Assembly: GCA_963714055.1 (NCBI GenBank)
Contig: OY970227.1
Location: 2,232,001 to 2,296,000, forward strand
Direction: 5' to 3'
Length of the DNA stretch: 64,000 nucleotides
From: JACDBE01 sp963714055
Lineage (GTDB): Bacteria; Actinomycetota; Acidimicrobiia; Spongiisociales; UBA5794
Under the pieces are notes generated by a model that had not been told where the DNA came from, did no database searches, and saw only the letters and a program-made list of their open reading frames with translations. Made by a program: the position numbers and the translations under genes. Of this stretch, positions 51,601 to 60,172 are shown in pieces (position 1 is the first letter of the stretch; every line of letters starts with the position of its first letter).

Positions 51601-52830
51601 CTACCGGAACCGGCGCAGCCGTCCGACACGGATCGGGGCGAGGTCTTTCGGTGCCACCACGCCGCCGTCGACCCACTGGCGGGTCGACCGCTCCTCGGCC
51701 GACAGCGACGCCCAGGGGCCGATGATCTCGGACGACTCGGCGAACCCCGCCAGCCGGGCCGCCAGGTTGACGCTGTTGCCGAAGATATCGCCGTCCCGGC
51801 GTACCACGGGACCCACGGTCAGCCCGGCGTGGATGGTGGGGAGCCCCTCGGCGGCGAGGCGATCCATCAGGTCGAGACAGGCCCCGGTCGCGTCTGCTGG
51901 TCCGCCGAACACGGTGAGCAGGCCGTCCCCGAGAGACTTGACGATGCGCCCGCCCCACTGGGTGACGACTTCCTGGGCGACCTCCTCGAACCGCGCCACC
52001 CGGCGGGCGGCCTCATCGTCGCCGACCTCGCGGGTCATCCGGGAGAATCCGGAGACGTCGATGAAGGCGACCGCCGGGTCGGTGTTGGAGCGTGCCGGGG
52101 CCAGGCCCGTCGCCGAGAGGGCGTCCTGGATCCGCATGGTGACGTTCTCGAACACGACATCCTCGAGGTTCCTCTTGGCGAGCAGGTCGAGCAGCGAGTA
52201 GCCGATCGCCTGCAACGGCAGGCGGCGCGAGGCCGCCACCTCCATCACGGCGGCGGGCGAGAGTCCCTGGTCGGCGGTGGCTGCCTCAACATCGCTGCGG
52301 AACAGGTCGCGCATCGCCTCGGCCTGGAGCCGGGCGGAACGCCCGAAGACGCGGAGCACTCGCACCGCGGACTCCTCGGTGACCCCGAGGGCGAACCCGT
52401 CCGCGAGCAGAGCGAGGAGCTCGAGATCGTCCTGGCGAACCACCCGATCGGCGTCGGGCACGGGCAGGCCCGCCGTCACCAGCAGCCGGGCGACCACAGC
52501 CGTGTCGAGTCCGAGATCTCGACAGGCGTCCGAGAACGAGCGATCGGAGAGCCCGATGGGGTCGGGGAGGAGCCGGCGGCGGAACTCGAGCGACAGGAAC
52601 CCGGCCGCTGCTGCCGCGGCGAAGGTCTCGAAGGAGATGCCTGCCGCCTCGAAGCTGACCATCAGCCGGATCCCGTTGATGTCGGACACGGTGGGGCCGT
52701 CGATCGGAAGGAGACCGAGCTCGATCAGGTGCTCGATGGTGGATGCCGGGCACCCGCACAACGAGGCAGCCTCGGCGAGGTCCAGCAGTCGGTCAGAGTC
52801 CATGTCGACCCCGGTCGTCGCCGGTGGCAT
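51601..52830 (-). CDS. Class III adenylate/guanylate cyclase with N-terminal regulatory domain
   Basis: About 409 residues. The N-terminal half is helical, opening with LLDLAEAASLCGCPASTIEH, which looks like a MerR-type or adenylate-cyclase regulatory domain. The cyclase domain spans about 255-400: AVAFIDVSGFSRMTREVGD with the first metal Asp, GGRIVKSLGDGLLTVFGGP with the second Asp, and DIFGNSVNLAARLAGFAES. The base-selecting residues do not clearly separate ATP from GTP. ATG at 52830 is used; TTG 52845 and ATG 52803 are alternatives. Confidence 0.82.
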   Translation of the reverse strand: MPPATTGVDMDSDRLLDLAEAASLCGCPASTIEHLIELGLLPIDGPTVSDINGIRLMVSFEAAGISFETFAAAAAAGFLSLEFRRRLLPDPIGLSDRSFSDACRDLGLDTAVVARLLVTAGLPVPDADRVVRQDDLELLALLADGFALGVTEESAVRVLRVFGRSARLQAEAMRDLFRSDVEAATADQGLSPAAVMEVAASRRLPLQAIGYSLLDLLAKRNLEDVVFENVTMRIQDALSATGLAPARSNTDPAVAFIDVSGFSRMTREVGDDEAARRVARFEEVAQEVVTQWGGRIVKSLGDGLLTVFGGPADATGACLDLMDRLAAEGLPTIHAGLTVGPVVRRDGDIFGNSVNLAARLAGFAESSEIIGPWASLSAEERSTRQWVDGGVVAPKDLAPIRVGRLRRFR

Positions 52831-52880
52831 GCGGTCGTCGTTCAACAGGGGGCAAGGCGAGCCGGCCCGGGAACGGGCGG

Positions 52881-55577
52881 TCAGTCAGGCCAGTTGATCC
52901 GGGGGTCGGTGGCGTCGGGGTCGAGTTCGTAGCGCTCGATGGCATTGCCCACCAGCGGCGCCTCGATCGTCCCGTCCTCCGCCAGCGCTGCCAGCGTGGC
53001 TACGACGGTGTGGGCGGCGTCGATTTCGAAGAACCGGCGCAGCGCCTCGCGGGTGTCGCTTCGGCCGAAGCCGTCGGTACCGAGCGGCCGGAACCGCCGC
53101 GGCACCCAACGGGCGACCTGGTCGGGCACCGCCTTCATGAAGTCGGAGACAGCGATCACCGGCCCGGCGCCGTTGTCGAGCAGGCTGGTGACGAACGGCA
53201 CCCGGGGCTCGGCGCCGGGATGGAGCCGGTTCCACCGCTCCACCTCGAGCGCCTCGTCCCGCAGGCGCTTGTACGAGGTGGCGCTGTAGAGAGTCGCCCC
53301 CACCCCATAGTGCTCGGCGAGGTCCAGCTGGGCCTGGCGCGCCGCGGAGTGCGCCGACCCGGAAAAGACGATGGTGGCGGCGTGCGGCATCCCTTCGGGG
53401 GCCTCGGCCCAGCGGTACATCCCTTGCAGGATGCCGTCGTCCACCCCGTCGGGCTTGGCGGGCATCGGGTAGTTCTCGTTGTAGAGGGTGAGGTAGTAGA
53501 AGATGTCCTCGTTGTCGACGTACATGCGGTGCAGCCCGTCGCGGACGATCGCCGCCGTCTCGTAGGCGAACGCCGGGTCGTACGCCTGGCACACCGGGAC
53601 CGTCGAGGCCAGCAGCAGGCTGTGACCGTCCTGATGCTGCAGCCCTTCGCCGAGCAGGGTGGTGCGACCGGCGGTGCCGCCCAGCAGGAAGCCGCGCGCC
53701 CGGGAATCGGCGGCCGACCAGATGAGGTCGCCCACCCGCTGGAACCCGAACATCGAGTAGAACGAGTAGAAGGGCACCATCGGCACTCCCCGGGTGGCGT
53801 AGCTGGTGGCGGCGGCGATCCAGCTCGCCATCGCCCCCGCCTCGGTGATGCCCTCCTCGAGGATCTGCCCGTCCTTGTCCTCGGCGTACGACAGCAGGAG
53901 GTGATGGTCGACCGGCTCGTAGAGCTGGCCCTGGGAGGCGTAGATCTTCAGCTCCTTGAAGAGGGCGTCCATCCCGAAGGTTCGGCCCTCGTCGGGGATG
54001 ATGGGCACCACCCGTGGGCCGTAGTCGGGGGACCGGGCCAGGTTGCGGAGCAGCCGGGTGAAGGCGCCGGTTGTGGACACCTGGGTCTTGCCGGACCCGG
54101 CGGCGAACTCGGCGAAGGCCTCGTCGGGAGGGGGCGCCAGTGGCCGGCGGATGGAAACCACCCGCGACGGCAGCGGCCCGTCGAGCGCCTTGCGCCGCTG
54201 GATCAGGTACTGGACCTCGGGCGAGTCGACCGGTGGCCGGTAGTACGGCAACGCACCGTCCTCCAGTGATTCGTCGGGGATCTCGGCGCCGAGCTCGAGG
54301 ATGTCCCGCAGTCCCTTCACCTGGTCGACGGTGAGCTTCTTCACCTGGTGGGTGGTGTTGCCTCCCTGGATGCCCGGCCCGAGCTGCCAGCCCTTGATCG
54401 TCTTTGCCAGGATCACCGTGGGCAGGGCCTCGGTCTCGGTGGCGGCCCGGTAGGCGGCGTACACCTTGCGGTAGTCGAGCCCGCCGCGCCGCAGCGCCCA
54501 GATCTCGTCGTCGGTCATCCTCTCGACCAGTTTGCGCAGCCTGGGGTCGGGGCCGAAGAAGTTCTCCCGGACGAACGCCCCGCCCTCCGCCTTGAACCGC
54601 TGAAATTCCCCGTCGACGGTGCGGTTCATCTTGTCGACCAGCACGCCGTCGACGTCGCGGGCGAGCAGCTGGTCCCAGTTGCTGCCCCAGATCACCTTGA
54701 TCACGTTCCATCCGGCGCCGCGGAACCCCGCCTCCAGCTCCTGGATGATCTTCCCGTTGCCCCGGACCGGGCCGTCGAGGCGCTGAAGGTTGCAGTTGAT
54801 GACCCAGGTGAGGTTGTCCAGCTTCTCCCGAGCCGCCAGCGAGATCGATCCCAGTGTCTCCGGCTCGTCCACCTCGCCGTCGCCGATGAAGCACCACACC
54901 CGGGACTGCGAGGTGTCGTCGATGCGCCGGTTGTGCAGGTACTTGAGGAAGCGGGCCTGGTACAGCGAGTTGATCGGTCCCAACCCCATCGACACCGTGG
55001 GGAACTCCCAGTAGTCGGGCATCAGCCGCGGGTGGGGGTAGCTGGAGAGCCCGCCGCCGATCTCACGCCGGAAGCGGTCGAGGTCCTCCTCGTCGAGCCG
55101 GTGCTCCAGGTAGGAGCGGGCGTAGATGCCGGGGGCGGCGTGACCCTGGATGTAGATGTGGTCGCCGGGGACTCCGTCTTCCTTGCCCCGGAAGAAGTGG
55201 TTGAACCCGACCTCGTACAGGATCGCCGACGAGGCGAAGGTGGACACGTGGCCGCCGATGCCGTCGGCGGCCTTGTTGGCCCGGATCACCATCATCGCCG
55301 CGTTCCAGCGAATGAAGCGGCGGATCCGCCCCTCCAGGTACTCGTCACCGGGGAACCATGCCTCCTCGGCGGCGGGGATGGTGTTGATGTACGGGGTGGA
55401 CACCGAGGCAGGCACTCCGACGTTGCGGCCTCGGGCCCGTTCGATCAGCTTCGCCATCAGGAACTGGGCGCGGGCGTTGCCCTCGGCCGAGATCACCGTG
55501 TCGAGCGAGTCGAGCCACTCGGTGGTCTCCTCCGGATCGGTGTCCGGGAGCTGGTGGGTGAACCCGTCGATGATCAT
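52881..55577 (-). CDS. aceE: Pyruvate dehydrogenase E1 component, homodimeric
   Basis: An 898-residue thiamine-diphosphate enzyme that decarboxylates pyruvate and acetylates the E2 lipoyl domain. The TPP motif is GDGEVDEPETLGSISLAARE through WVINCNLQRLDG. IIPDEGRTFGMDALF, EDKDGQILEEGITEAGAM and GGTAGRTTLLGEGLQHQDGH mark the pyrimidine-binding domain. Length and order match AceE of actinobacteria and enterobacteria. GAGGAGG lies about 10 bases upstream. E2 and E3 genes are not in the window, as is usual where aceE stands alone. Confidence 0.96.
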   Translation of the reverse strand: MIIDGFTHQLPDTDPEETTEWLDSLDTVISAEGNARAQFLMAKLIERARGRNVGVPASVSTPYINTIPAAEEAWFPGDEYLEGRIRRFIRWNAAMMVIRANKAADGIGGHVSTFASSAILYEVGFNHFFRGKEDGVPGDHIYIQGHAAPGIYARSYLEHRLDEEDLDRFRREIGGGLSSYPHPRLMPDYWEFPTVSMGLGPINSLYQARFLKYLHNRRIDDTSQSRVWCFIGDGEVDEPETLGSISLAAREKLDNLTWVINCNLQRLDGPVRGNGKIIQELEAGFRGAGWNVIKVIWGSNWDQLLARDVDGVLVDKMNRTVDGEFQRFKAEGGAFVRENFFGPDPRLRKLVERMTDDEIWALRRGGLDYRKVYAAYRAATETEALPTVILAKTIKGWQLGPGIQGGNTTHQVKKLTVDQVKGLRDILELGAEIPDESLEDGALPYYRPPVDSPEVQYLIQRRKALDGPLPSRVVSIRRPLAPPPDEAFAEFAAGSGKTQVSTTGAFTRLLRNLARSPDYGPRVVPIIPDEGRTFGMDALFKELKIYASQGQLYEPVDHHLLLSYAEDKDGQILEEGITEAGAMASWIAAATSYATRGVPMVPFYSFYSMFGFQRVGDLIWSAADSRARGFLLGGTAGRTTLLGEGLQHQDGHSLLLASTVPVCQAYDPAFAYETAAIVRDGLHRMYVDNEDIFYYLTLYNENYPMPAKPDGVDDGILQGMYRWAEAPEGMPHAATIVFSGSAHSAARQAQLDLAEHYGVGATLYSATSYKRLRDEALEVERWNRLHPGAEPRVPFVTSLLDNGAGPVIAVSDFMKAVPDQVARWVPRRFRPLGTDGFGRSDTREALRRFFEIDAAHTVVATLAALAEDGTIEAPLVGNAIERYELDPDATDPRINWPD

Positions 55578-55696
55578 CGGTGCGCAGCCTCCTCGCCTGC
55601 ACCCCCGAGCCTACCGGCGGGCGACAGGGGAACTCACGGCGGCCCGTTGGGGCCGCTGCTGCTGCGGCGATTCATGCGGCAGGAGGGACCCGACGC

Positions 55697-55895
55697 TCAC
55701 CACAATCGACGTGCCGGCCCCTTCCGGTGGTGGATCGAGAACCAGAGCCCCGGCCACCAGCTGAGCTGGCGATGCGCCTCGAGAGCCTCGGCGAGGTCCC
55801 GAACCTCCTCCGTCGCCAGCTCCGTGGTCCAGTAGTCGAACGTGCCGGCGAGGTTGGTGTACTGGTCCGGGCCGGCGTATGGAACCCGGCCCCAT
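55697..55895 (-). pseudogene. Small gene, probably broken by one extra base
   Basis: From GTT (about 55888) to TGA (55697) the minus strand encodes VPYAGPDQYTNLAGTFDYWT then TELATEEVRDLAEALEAH and RQLSWWPGLWFSIHHRKG, which has natural composition but no start codon in frame. Removing one G from the GGGG run at 55890-55893 joins it to ATG 55895 (MGRVPYAG). This is the same error type as in five other places. Function unknown. Confidence 0.45.
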
Positions 55896-55942
55896 GCGCG
55901 TCACCCATGAGAGGCCGGCGGCGCCGGCAGTGCCGACAGTCA

Positions 55943-56006
55943 ACGGCCCGCGGCGAGGCTGGGGTCCCCGCCCGTCGGAGGACGGCGGCGCCGGCCGCCC
56001 CGGGTG
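55943..56006 (-). repeat. Intergenic repeat family B, copy B6
   Basis: On the minus strand it reads CCCGGGGCGGCCGGCGCCGC, then CGTCCTCCGACGGGCGGGG, ACCCCAGCC and GCGGGCCGT, matching the family order. The 439-base gap 55578-56015 holds this repeat and the small broken gene, nothing else recognisable. Confidence 0.55.
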
Positions 56007-56015
56007 GAAACGCAG

Positions 56016-56088
56016 TAGCCCCGACGGGATTCGAACCCGCGTTACCGGCTTGAAAGGCCGGCGTCCTGGGCCGCTGGACGACGGGGCC
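56016..56088 (-). tRNA. tRNA-Glu (anticodon TTC)
   Basis: On the minus strand the acceptor GGCCCCG pairs with CGGGGCT (one G-T pair), followed by discriminator A. The anticodon arm GCCGGC-CTTTCAA-GCCGGT carries TTC, and the T arm contains GGGTTCGAATCCC. The 3' CCA is not encoded. Confidence 0.92.
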
Positions 56089-56137
56089 GCATTGCCCGCC
56101 AGCGTAGACGGTGACACCCGTTCCGCCTTCGCCGGCC

Positions 56138-56563
56138 TCAGCTCCGGGTGAAGACGGTCGCCGGGGCGACCTCGGCAAGCGCCTCGATCAGGTCGATCTC
56201 GAGGTCTCCGGCTTCGGCGGCGAGCGCTCGCAAGGTAGCGGTCGGGGCGATGACCGGAAGTCGCAGCACCACGGTCGACTGGCGATCGATCGTCCCGGCG
56301 AGGACTCCGTCCTCGACCGCCTTGAGCGCATCGGTGACCCTGACGGCGCGCGCCACGAATCCTCCCACTTCGAGGAGACGGGTCATCGTTGCCACCTCGG
56401 ACAACGGCGGTGGCGACTCACCGACGAGGAGGGCCAGCGGGCCGGTCTCGGCGGCCAGCGCATCGGCGAGGGCGGCGCCCGACACCCTTGTCGGGGAGTC
56501 CTCCTCACCGATGCGGATCGGTGTCGGAGGAGGGGAGGAAAGTGGGCCGGATTCGGGACTCAT
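56138..56563 (-). CDS. Hypothetical protein, unknown family
   Basis: A 141-residue protein: a Pro-rich N-terminus (MSPESGPLSSPPPTPIRIGE) followed by an alpha/beta-like sequence with GPLALLVGESPPPLSEVATM and a closing LRLPVIAPTATLRALAAEAG. There are no membrane segments or catalytic motif. The ATG at 56563 is preferred to 56617 because TAGGTT lies 8 bases upstream. It diverges from ispD, with overlapping promoters. Confidence 0.65.
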   Translation of the reverse strand: MSPESGPLSSPPPTPIRIGEEDSPTRVSGAALADALAAETGPLALLVGESPPPLSEVATMTRLLEVGGFVARAVRVTDALKAVEDGVLAGTIDRQSTVVLRLPVIAPTATLRALAAEAGDLEIDLIEALAEVAPATVFTRS

Positions 56564-56571
56564 GGCTGGCC

Positions 56572-56581
56572 AACCTAACCT
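56572..56581. promoter_or_regulatory. Overlapping divergent -10 boxes between the hypothetical gene and ispD
   Basis: AACCTAACCT reads as TAGGTT on the minus strand (56572-56577, 8 bases before the ATG at 56563) and TAACCT on the plus strand (56576-56581, 11 or 20 bases before candidate ispD starts). The two promoters share two bases and cannot both be occupied at once. Confidence 0.45.
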
Positions 56582-56601
56582 CGCGCTCGATCGTGCGTGT
56601 T

Positions 56602-57273
56602 GTGACGACGGCGCCACTGAGTGTGGTCTTGCTTGCCGCTGGGGGCGGCACTCGTTTTGGAGGAGACAAACTCCTCGCCTCGGTGGGGGGGCGACCGGTT
56701 ATCGACCTCTGCCTCGACGCCCTCGAAGGGTCGTCGCTGGTTGCCCGCGTCGTCGTGGTCGCCCCGGTTCCCTCACCGGTCGCCGACCACGCCACCCAGG
56801 CCCGCACCCTGCCGGTCACGGTCGTCCCCGGAGGGGCCACCCGGCACCTGAGCGAGCGGGCGGGGTTGGCGGCCGTGCTCGCCGCCGGGCCGACCGAACT
56901 GCTCGCCTTCCACGACGCCGCCCGCCCGTTCCTGACCCCGGCGCTGATCGCCTCGTTGGTCGCTGCCGTCGCCGACGCCGATGGTGCGGTCCCGGTGGTC
57001 CCGGCGGGCGAGACGCTGTTCCGGCGTGAGGGCGACCGGGCCCACCGCCTCGCACCGGAGCCGGTCCGGGTGCAGACCCCGCAGGTGTTCCGCACCGATG
57101 TCGTCGTCGAGGCCTTCGCTCGCCCGGGCGGGGAACACGATGCCGACACATCCGAGACGGTGGCCCGCACCGGAGCGCGCATCGCCGTGGTGCCGGGCGA
57201 CGAGCGCAACCTGAAGATCACCCATCCGATCGATCTCGCCCGCTCGCGGGCGTTCGCCAAGAGGCGACCATGA
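56602..57273 (+). CDS. ispD: 2-C-methyl-D-erythritol 4-phosphate cytidylyltransferase
   Basis: A 223-residue MEP-pathway enzyme attaching CMP to methylerythritol phosphate. VVLLAAGGGTRFGGDKLLAS carries the CTP-binding GGG-x-R-x-G-x-x-K, followed by VVPGGATRHLSERAGL, FHDAARPFL, QTPQVFRTD, and the closing DDTSE-like HDADTSETVART and NLKITHPIDLA. GTG 56602 is used; GTG 56593 (three codons earlier) is equally possible. With dxs at 60-62 kb, two MEP genes lie within 6 kb. No ispF follows. Confidence 0.92.
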   Translation: MTTAPLSVVLLAAGGGTRFGGDKLLASVGGRPVIDLCLDALEGSSLVARVVVVAPVPSPVADHATQARTLPVTVVPGGATRHLSERAGLAAVLAAGPTELLAFHDAARPFLTPALIASLVAAVADADGAVPVVPAGETLFRREGDRAHRLAPEPVRVQTPQVFRTDVVVEAFARPGGEHDADTSETVARTGARIAVVPGDERNLKITHPIDLARSRAFAKRRP

Positions 57274-57297
57274 CCGATCCGAGCGTGACGCTGACGC

Positions 57298-57330
57298 GTC
57301 TGCGCCCCACAGGCGGTGTGGGGCGCAGAC
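57298..57330 (+). terminator. 13-bp perfect hairpin after ispD
   Basis: GTCTGCGCCCCAC and GTGGGGCGCAGAC form a perfect 13-bp stem around AGGCGGT, 25 bases after the ispD stop. There is no T tract. The rest of the gap to 57562 has no gene. Confidence 0.65.
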
Positions 57331-57562
57331 CGATGAGCGGGGCGGCCAAGCGTCCTGTCTGGGCCGTTGGAGGTGGAGCACCCGGCACCACCCCGCTCCT
57401 GGCGCCGGGGCAAGGGGGAAAGGGGTGCCCACGGCGGTTACACCCCGTTGTTTGCCGATCGCCCATGGTGGGTTCGCGGTTTCTTCCGGTTTCTCCGCGG
57501 GAACCGTGGCACCGCCGGGATCGGCACCGGGGAGCCCATACCCCGATACCCCTGGAGGTGTC

Positions 57563-58150
57563 ATGCAATCGCATCCACCGGAGGCGAAGCGGCGGGCAAC
57601 CGCCGTCGCCGCCCTGACCCTGGCCACCGCCTTGGTGGCGGTGGTCCCAGCCGTCGCCCAGACCGCGGAGCCGGTCACCGAGGAGCACTGCGTCGTCGTC
57701 GCCGTCGACACGGCGAGCGACGGCCGGCTCGTCCTCGACGAGCCGGAGTGCTACCCCACCGTCGCCGATGCGGCGGAGGCGACCGAGGTCGCCTTGGTCG
57801 ACGTCGCCGCGTCCAACCGGTCCGGCGGCAGGTCGACGATGGCGAGCGACTCGGCCGGGCAACAGGTGGCCCAGGCGTCGAGCAAGACGCTCGGCATCCA
57901 TTACGACGGGAGCGGCGGATCAGGCAGCTCGATCACGGTCGTGGGCAGCGCCTGCACCGGCGGCTACTGGAACGCCTCGGCGACATGGAAGAACCGGATC
58001 TCGTCGACCTACAACGGCTGCGGACGGCTGAAGCACTACGACAAGCCGACCATGGTCGGGATGACGTACACGACCTTGGGAGTCGGCACCACCGACAACC
58101 TGAGCTGGTTCTCGAACATGACCGAGTCCGTGTCCTACCACGCGTCGTGA
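57563..58150 (+). CDS. Secreted protein, possibly peptidase-inhibitor I36-like
   Basis: A 195-residue exported protein. A Sec signal (RRATAVAALTLATALVAVVP, cleavage near AVAQT) is followed by an acidic stretch and a C-terminal beta-rich domain of about 85 residues with GYWNASATWKNRISSTYNGC and MTYTTLGVGTTDNLSWFSN. The W-K/N-D-x-I-S-S pattern is reminiscent of the crystallin-like I36 inhibitors, but the match is partial. Four cysteines could form disulfides. The ATG follows GGAGGTGTC. A very strong hairpin follows the stop. Confidence 0.7.
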   Translation: MQSHPPEAKRRATAVAALTLATALVAVVPAVAQTAEPVTEEHCVVVAVDTASDGRLVLDEPECYPTVADAAEATEVALVDVAASNRSGGRSTMASDSAGQQVAQASSKTLGIHYDGSGGSGSSITVVGSACTGGYWNASATWKNRISSTYNGCGRLKHYDKPTMVGMTYTTLGVGTTDNLSWFSNMTESVSYHAS

Positions 58151-58182
58151 CCAGCCGGTCGACGCCGTTGGCGTCACGCTGA

Positions 58183-58220
58183 CACCGGGTCGGGCCGAGT
58201 CCGCTCGGCCCGACCCGGTG
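58183..58220 (+). terminator. 17-bp perfect hairpin with TCCG tetraloop
   Basis: CACCGGGTCGGGCCGAG (58183-58199), loop TCCG, and CTCGGCCCGACCCGGTG (58204-58220) are perfectly complementary. It lies 33 bases after the secreted-protein stop and before the sigma promoter, and is the longest perfect stem in the window. It should terminate or protect that mRNA. Confidence 0.75.
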
Positions 58221-58293
58221 CCGCCTGGCGACAGCACGCGGTGACAAGGGCCCGGCGGCGCCGGAGCCGGGTCACCTAGTGTCCGGCCCCGTC

Positions 58294-58866
58294 GTGGACC
58301 AGCGCACCGACAGCGAGGTGATGGCGGCGTCGCTGGCCGAGCCGCAGGAGTTCAGCGCGATCTACGAGCGGTACTTCGAGCAGGTCTACCGCTACCTGGC
58401 CCGTCGCGTGGGCCCCACCGCAGCCGACGACCTCGCCGCCGAGGTCTTCGTCCGCGCCTTCACTCTCCGAGAGCGCTTCGACCCGGCAGCCGCCTCCGCC
58501 CGCCCCTGGCTGTACGGGTTCGCCGCCAACATCATCCGTGACCATCTCCGCCACGAGCGGCGCCGCAACCGCGCCTACATCCACGCTTCCGCCCCCACTA
58601 CGGGAGGTATCGAGATGCAGGAGGCCGAGGACCGCGCCAGCGCTGCTCTCATGGTCCCGCGACTCGACAAGGCGCTCGCCGCCCTCAAGGCGGCCGACCG
58701 GGAGACGTTCCTGCTCCACGTGCTCGGTGAGCTGAGCTACGAGGAGGTGGCGATGAGCCTGCGGATACCCGTCGGCACGGTGCGGTCCCGGATCGCCCGC
58801 GCTCGGGTGAGATTGCGCGAACTGATGGCCGACCATCGGCAAACAATGGGTGGGGAGAATGGTTGA
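58294..58866 (+). CDS. ECF-type RNA polymerase sigma factor
   Basis: A 190-residue SigE/RpoE-type sigma factor. Sigma-2: FSAIYERYFEQVYRYLARRV, LAAEVFVRAFTLRERFDP and ARPWLYGFAANIIRDHLRHE. Sigma-4: ALAALKAADRETFLLHVLGE, LSYEEVAMSLRIPVGTVRSR and IARARVRLRELM. TAGTGT (58277-58282) lies 11 bases before the GTG at 58294; the upstream GTG at 58279 overlaps that box and is disfavoured. It pairs with the membrane CU044_5270-like gene, which is likely its regulator. Confidence 0.88.
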   Translation: MDQRTDSEVMAASLAEPQEFSAIYERYFEQVYRYLARRVGPTAADDLAAEVFVRAFTLRERFDPAAASARPWLYGFAANIIRDHLRHERRRNRAYIHASAPTTGGIEMQEAEDRASAALMVPRLDKALAALKAADRETFLLHVLGELSYEEVAMSLRIPVGTVRSRIARARVRLRELMADHRQTMGGENG

Positions 58867-58880
58867 GACAGGATGAAGGT

Positions 58881-59869
58881 GTGACAGGCGAGTTTCCGTC
58901 GATCGGAGCCATCGAGGCGATGCTGCGCACCGCCACCGGTGACCCGGCGCCGTCACCCGATGTGATCCGTCTCGGCATGCTCCGCCTCGAGACGGCGATG
59001 CGGAGCGAGGTCGCAGCACGATGCCAGACGACTCCGCCCGCGGCGCTGGGCCCGGGCGGTGGCGGTCGCCGGATTGGCGGCGGCGATCGTCGTGGTGGGG
59101 ACGGTGGTCATCCCCGACCAGGTGAGTGCCCTCGCTCAGCTCGCCGAGGTGGCCGAGTCGGTGCTCCCGGTGGAGGCAGGTGACGGCACCTTCGTCTACC
59201 GGGTGAGCGACCAGACCCTCCTGGCGACGGTGGTCGGCCGCCGATCTCGGGCAGCCCGGCGTGGGTGACATCTCGTATCTCCGCAACGTGCGGTCGCGCA
59301 CGTGGGAGACGGCCGACAGCGTTCGTCTCGAAACCGAGCTGGGCCCGTTGGAGTTCTTCAACTCTCGGGACGAAGCCGCCTTCAACGCCAGCCCCCTCGC
59401 CGCCCAGGAGCGACCGGGAACCGTGACCGTCAGCGAGTTCGGGCGGGTACCCAACGACCTCGACGCTCGCGCCTGGCCGGTCACCACCGACGAGTTGCGC
59501 CGGGCGATGGAGGCGCACGCGTCCAACGAGCCGAGCGACACCCCGATGGCGGTGCGGCTGATGGGCCTGGCGGGCAACCTGTTGCGGGACCCGAGAATCG
59601 ACGCCCCGCTGCGCGCCGCCGTCCTCCGGGTCCTCGACGACGTCGACGGCATCGAGGTGTCCGAGGTCGACGGGGTGGTGACCGCCTCCGCCCGCCACCT
59701 GGCTCCCTCGGGTGCCACCGCCGTCACGTCGATGGAGTTCGACGAGGGCGCCCACCTGATCCGGGAGAGCGAGGTCTGGGTCGAGGTTCCCGCCGGCCTC
59801 GGGATCCCGCCGGGTACGGTCGTCTTCGACAGTCACCACAGCATCCCCGAGGTCGTCGACGAGCTGTGA
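58881..59869 (+). pseudogene. CU044_5270-like membrane protein, two frameshifts as assembled
   Basis: Starts GTG 58881 (MTGEFPSIGAIEAMLRTATG). Near 59025-59035 an extra base breaks the frame; the next frame gives a membrane helix (VAVAGLAAAIVVVGTVVIP). Near 59233-59238 a second extra G breaks it again; the third frame continues AADLGQPGVGDISYLRNVRS, then TWETADSVRLETELGP and the C-terminal domain to IPEVVDEL. Without the two bases it is a 328-residue protein with a short cytosolic N-terminus, one helix and an exterior domain, the layout of proteins paired with such sigma factors. Confidence 0.75.
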
Positions 59870-59935
59870 CATGCCCGGCCCGACCTTTACCGGCCCGGAA
59901 GCGATGACACTGGCGGCGAACACACGGAGGTCGGG

Positions 59936-59977
59936 CCTCCTCCCGCAGATGGGGCCCCTACCCCATCGCGGGCCGTA
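59936..59977 (+). repeat. Intergenic repeat family B, copy B2
   Basis: CCTCCTCCCGCAGATGG, core GGGGCCCCTACCCC and ATCGCGGGCCGTA. The 303-base gap 59870-60172 is almost filled by copies B2-B4. Confidence 0.7.
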
Positions 59978-59996
59978 TCGTCGCCCGGCCCGACTG

Positions 59997-60060
59997 GACA
60001 TTCCCGCCGAGCTTCGCACGCCTCCTCCCACAGGCGGGGACCCCAGCCCCGTCGTGGGCT
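59997..60060 (+). repeat. Intergenic repeat family B, copy B3
   Basis: GACATTCCCGCCGAGCTTCG, GCCTCCTCCCACAGGCGG, core GGGGACCCCAGCCCC and GTCGTGGGCT. It is tandem with B4, about 65 bases apart. Confidence 0.7.
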
Positions 60061-60061
60061 G

Positions 60062-60127
60062 GACATTCCCGCCGAGCTTCGCTCGGCTCCTCCCGCAGAT
60101 GGGGCCCCTACCCCATCGCGGGCCGTA
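60062..60127 (+). repeat. Intergenic repeat family B, copy B4
   Basis: GACATTCCCGCCGAGCTTCG, GCTCCTCCCGCAGATGG, core GGGGCCCCTACCCC and ATCGCGGGCCGTA. The second half is nearly identical to B2. Confidence 0.7.
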
Positions 60128-60172
60128 CCGTTCCCGCAGAGAGTTCGTCGGCTCCGACGCCGGCAACGCCGC

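Noticed and set aside
55611..56178. Minus-strand frames running through tRNA-Glu and repeat B6
   Set aside because: They include the tRNA gene and have no consistent protein character apart from the short frame at 55697-55888 reported separately.
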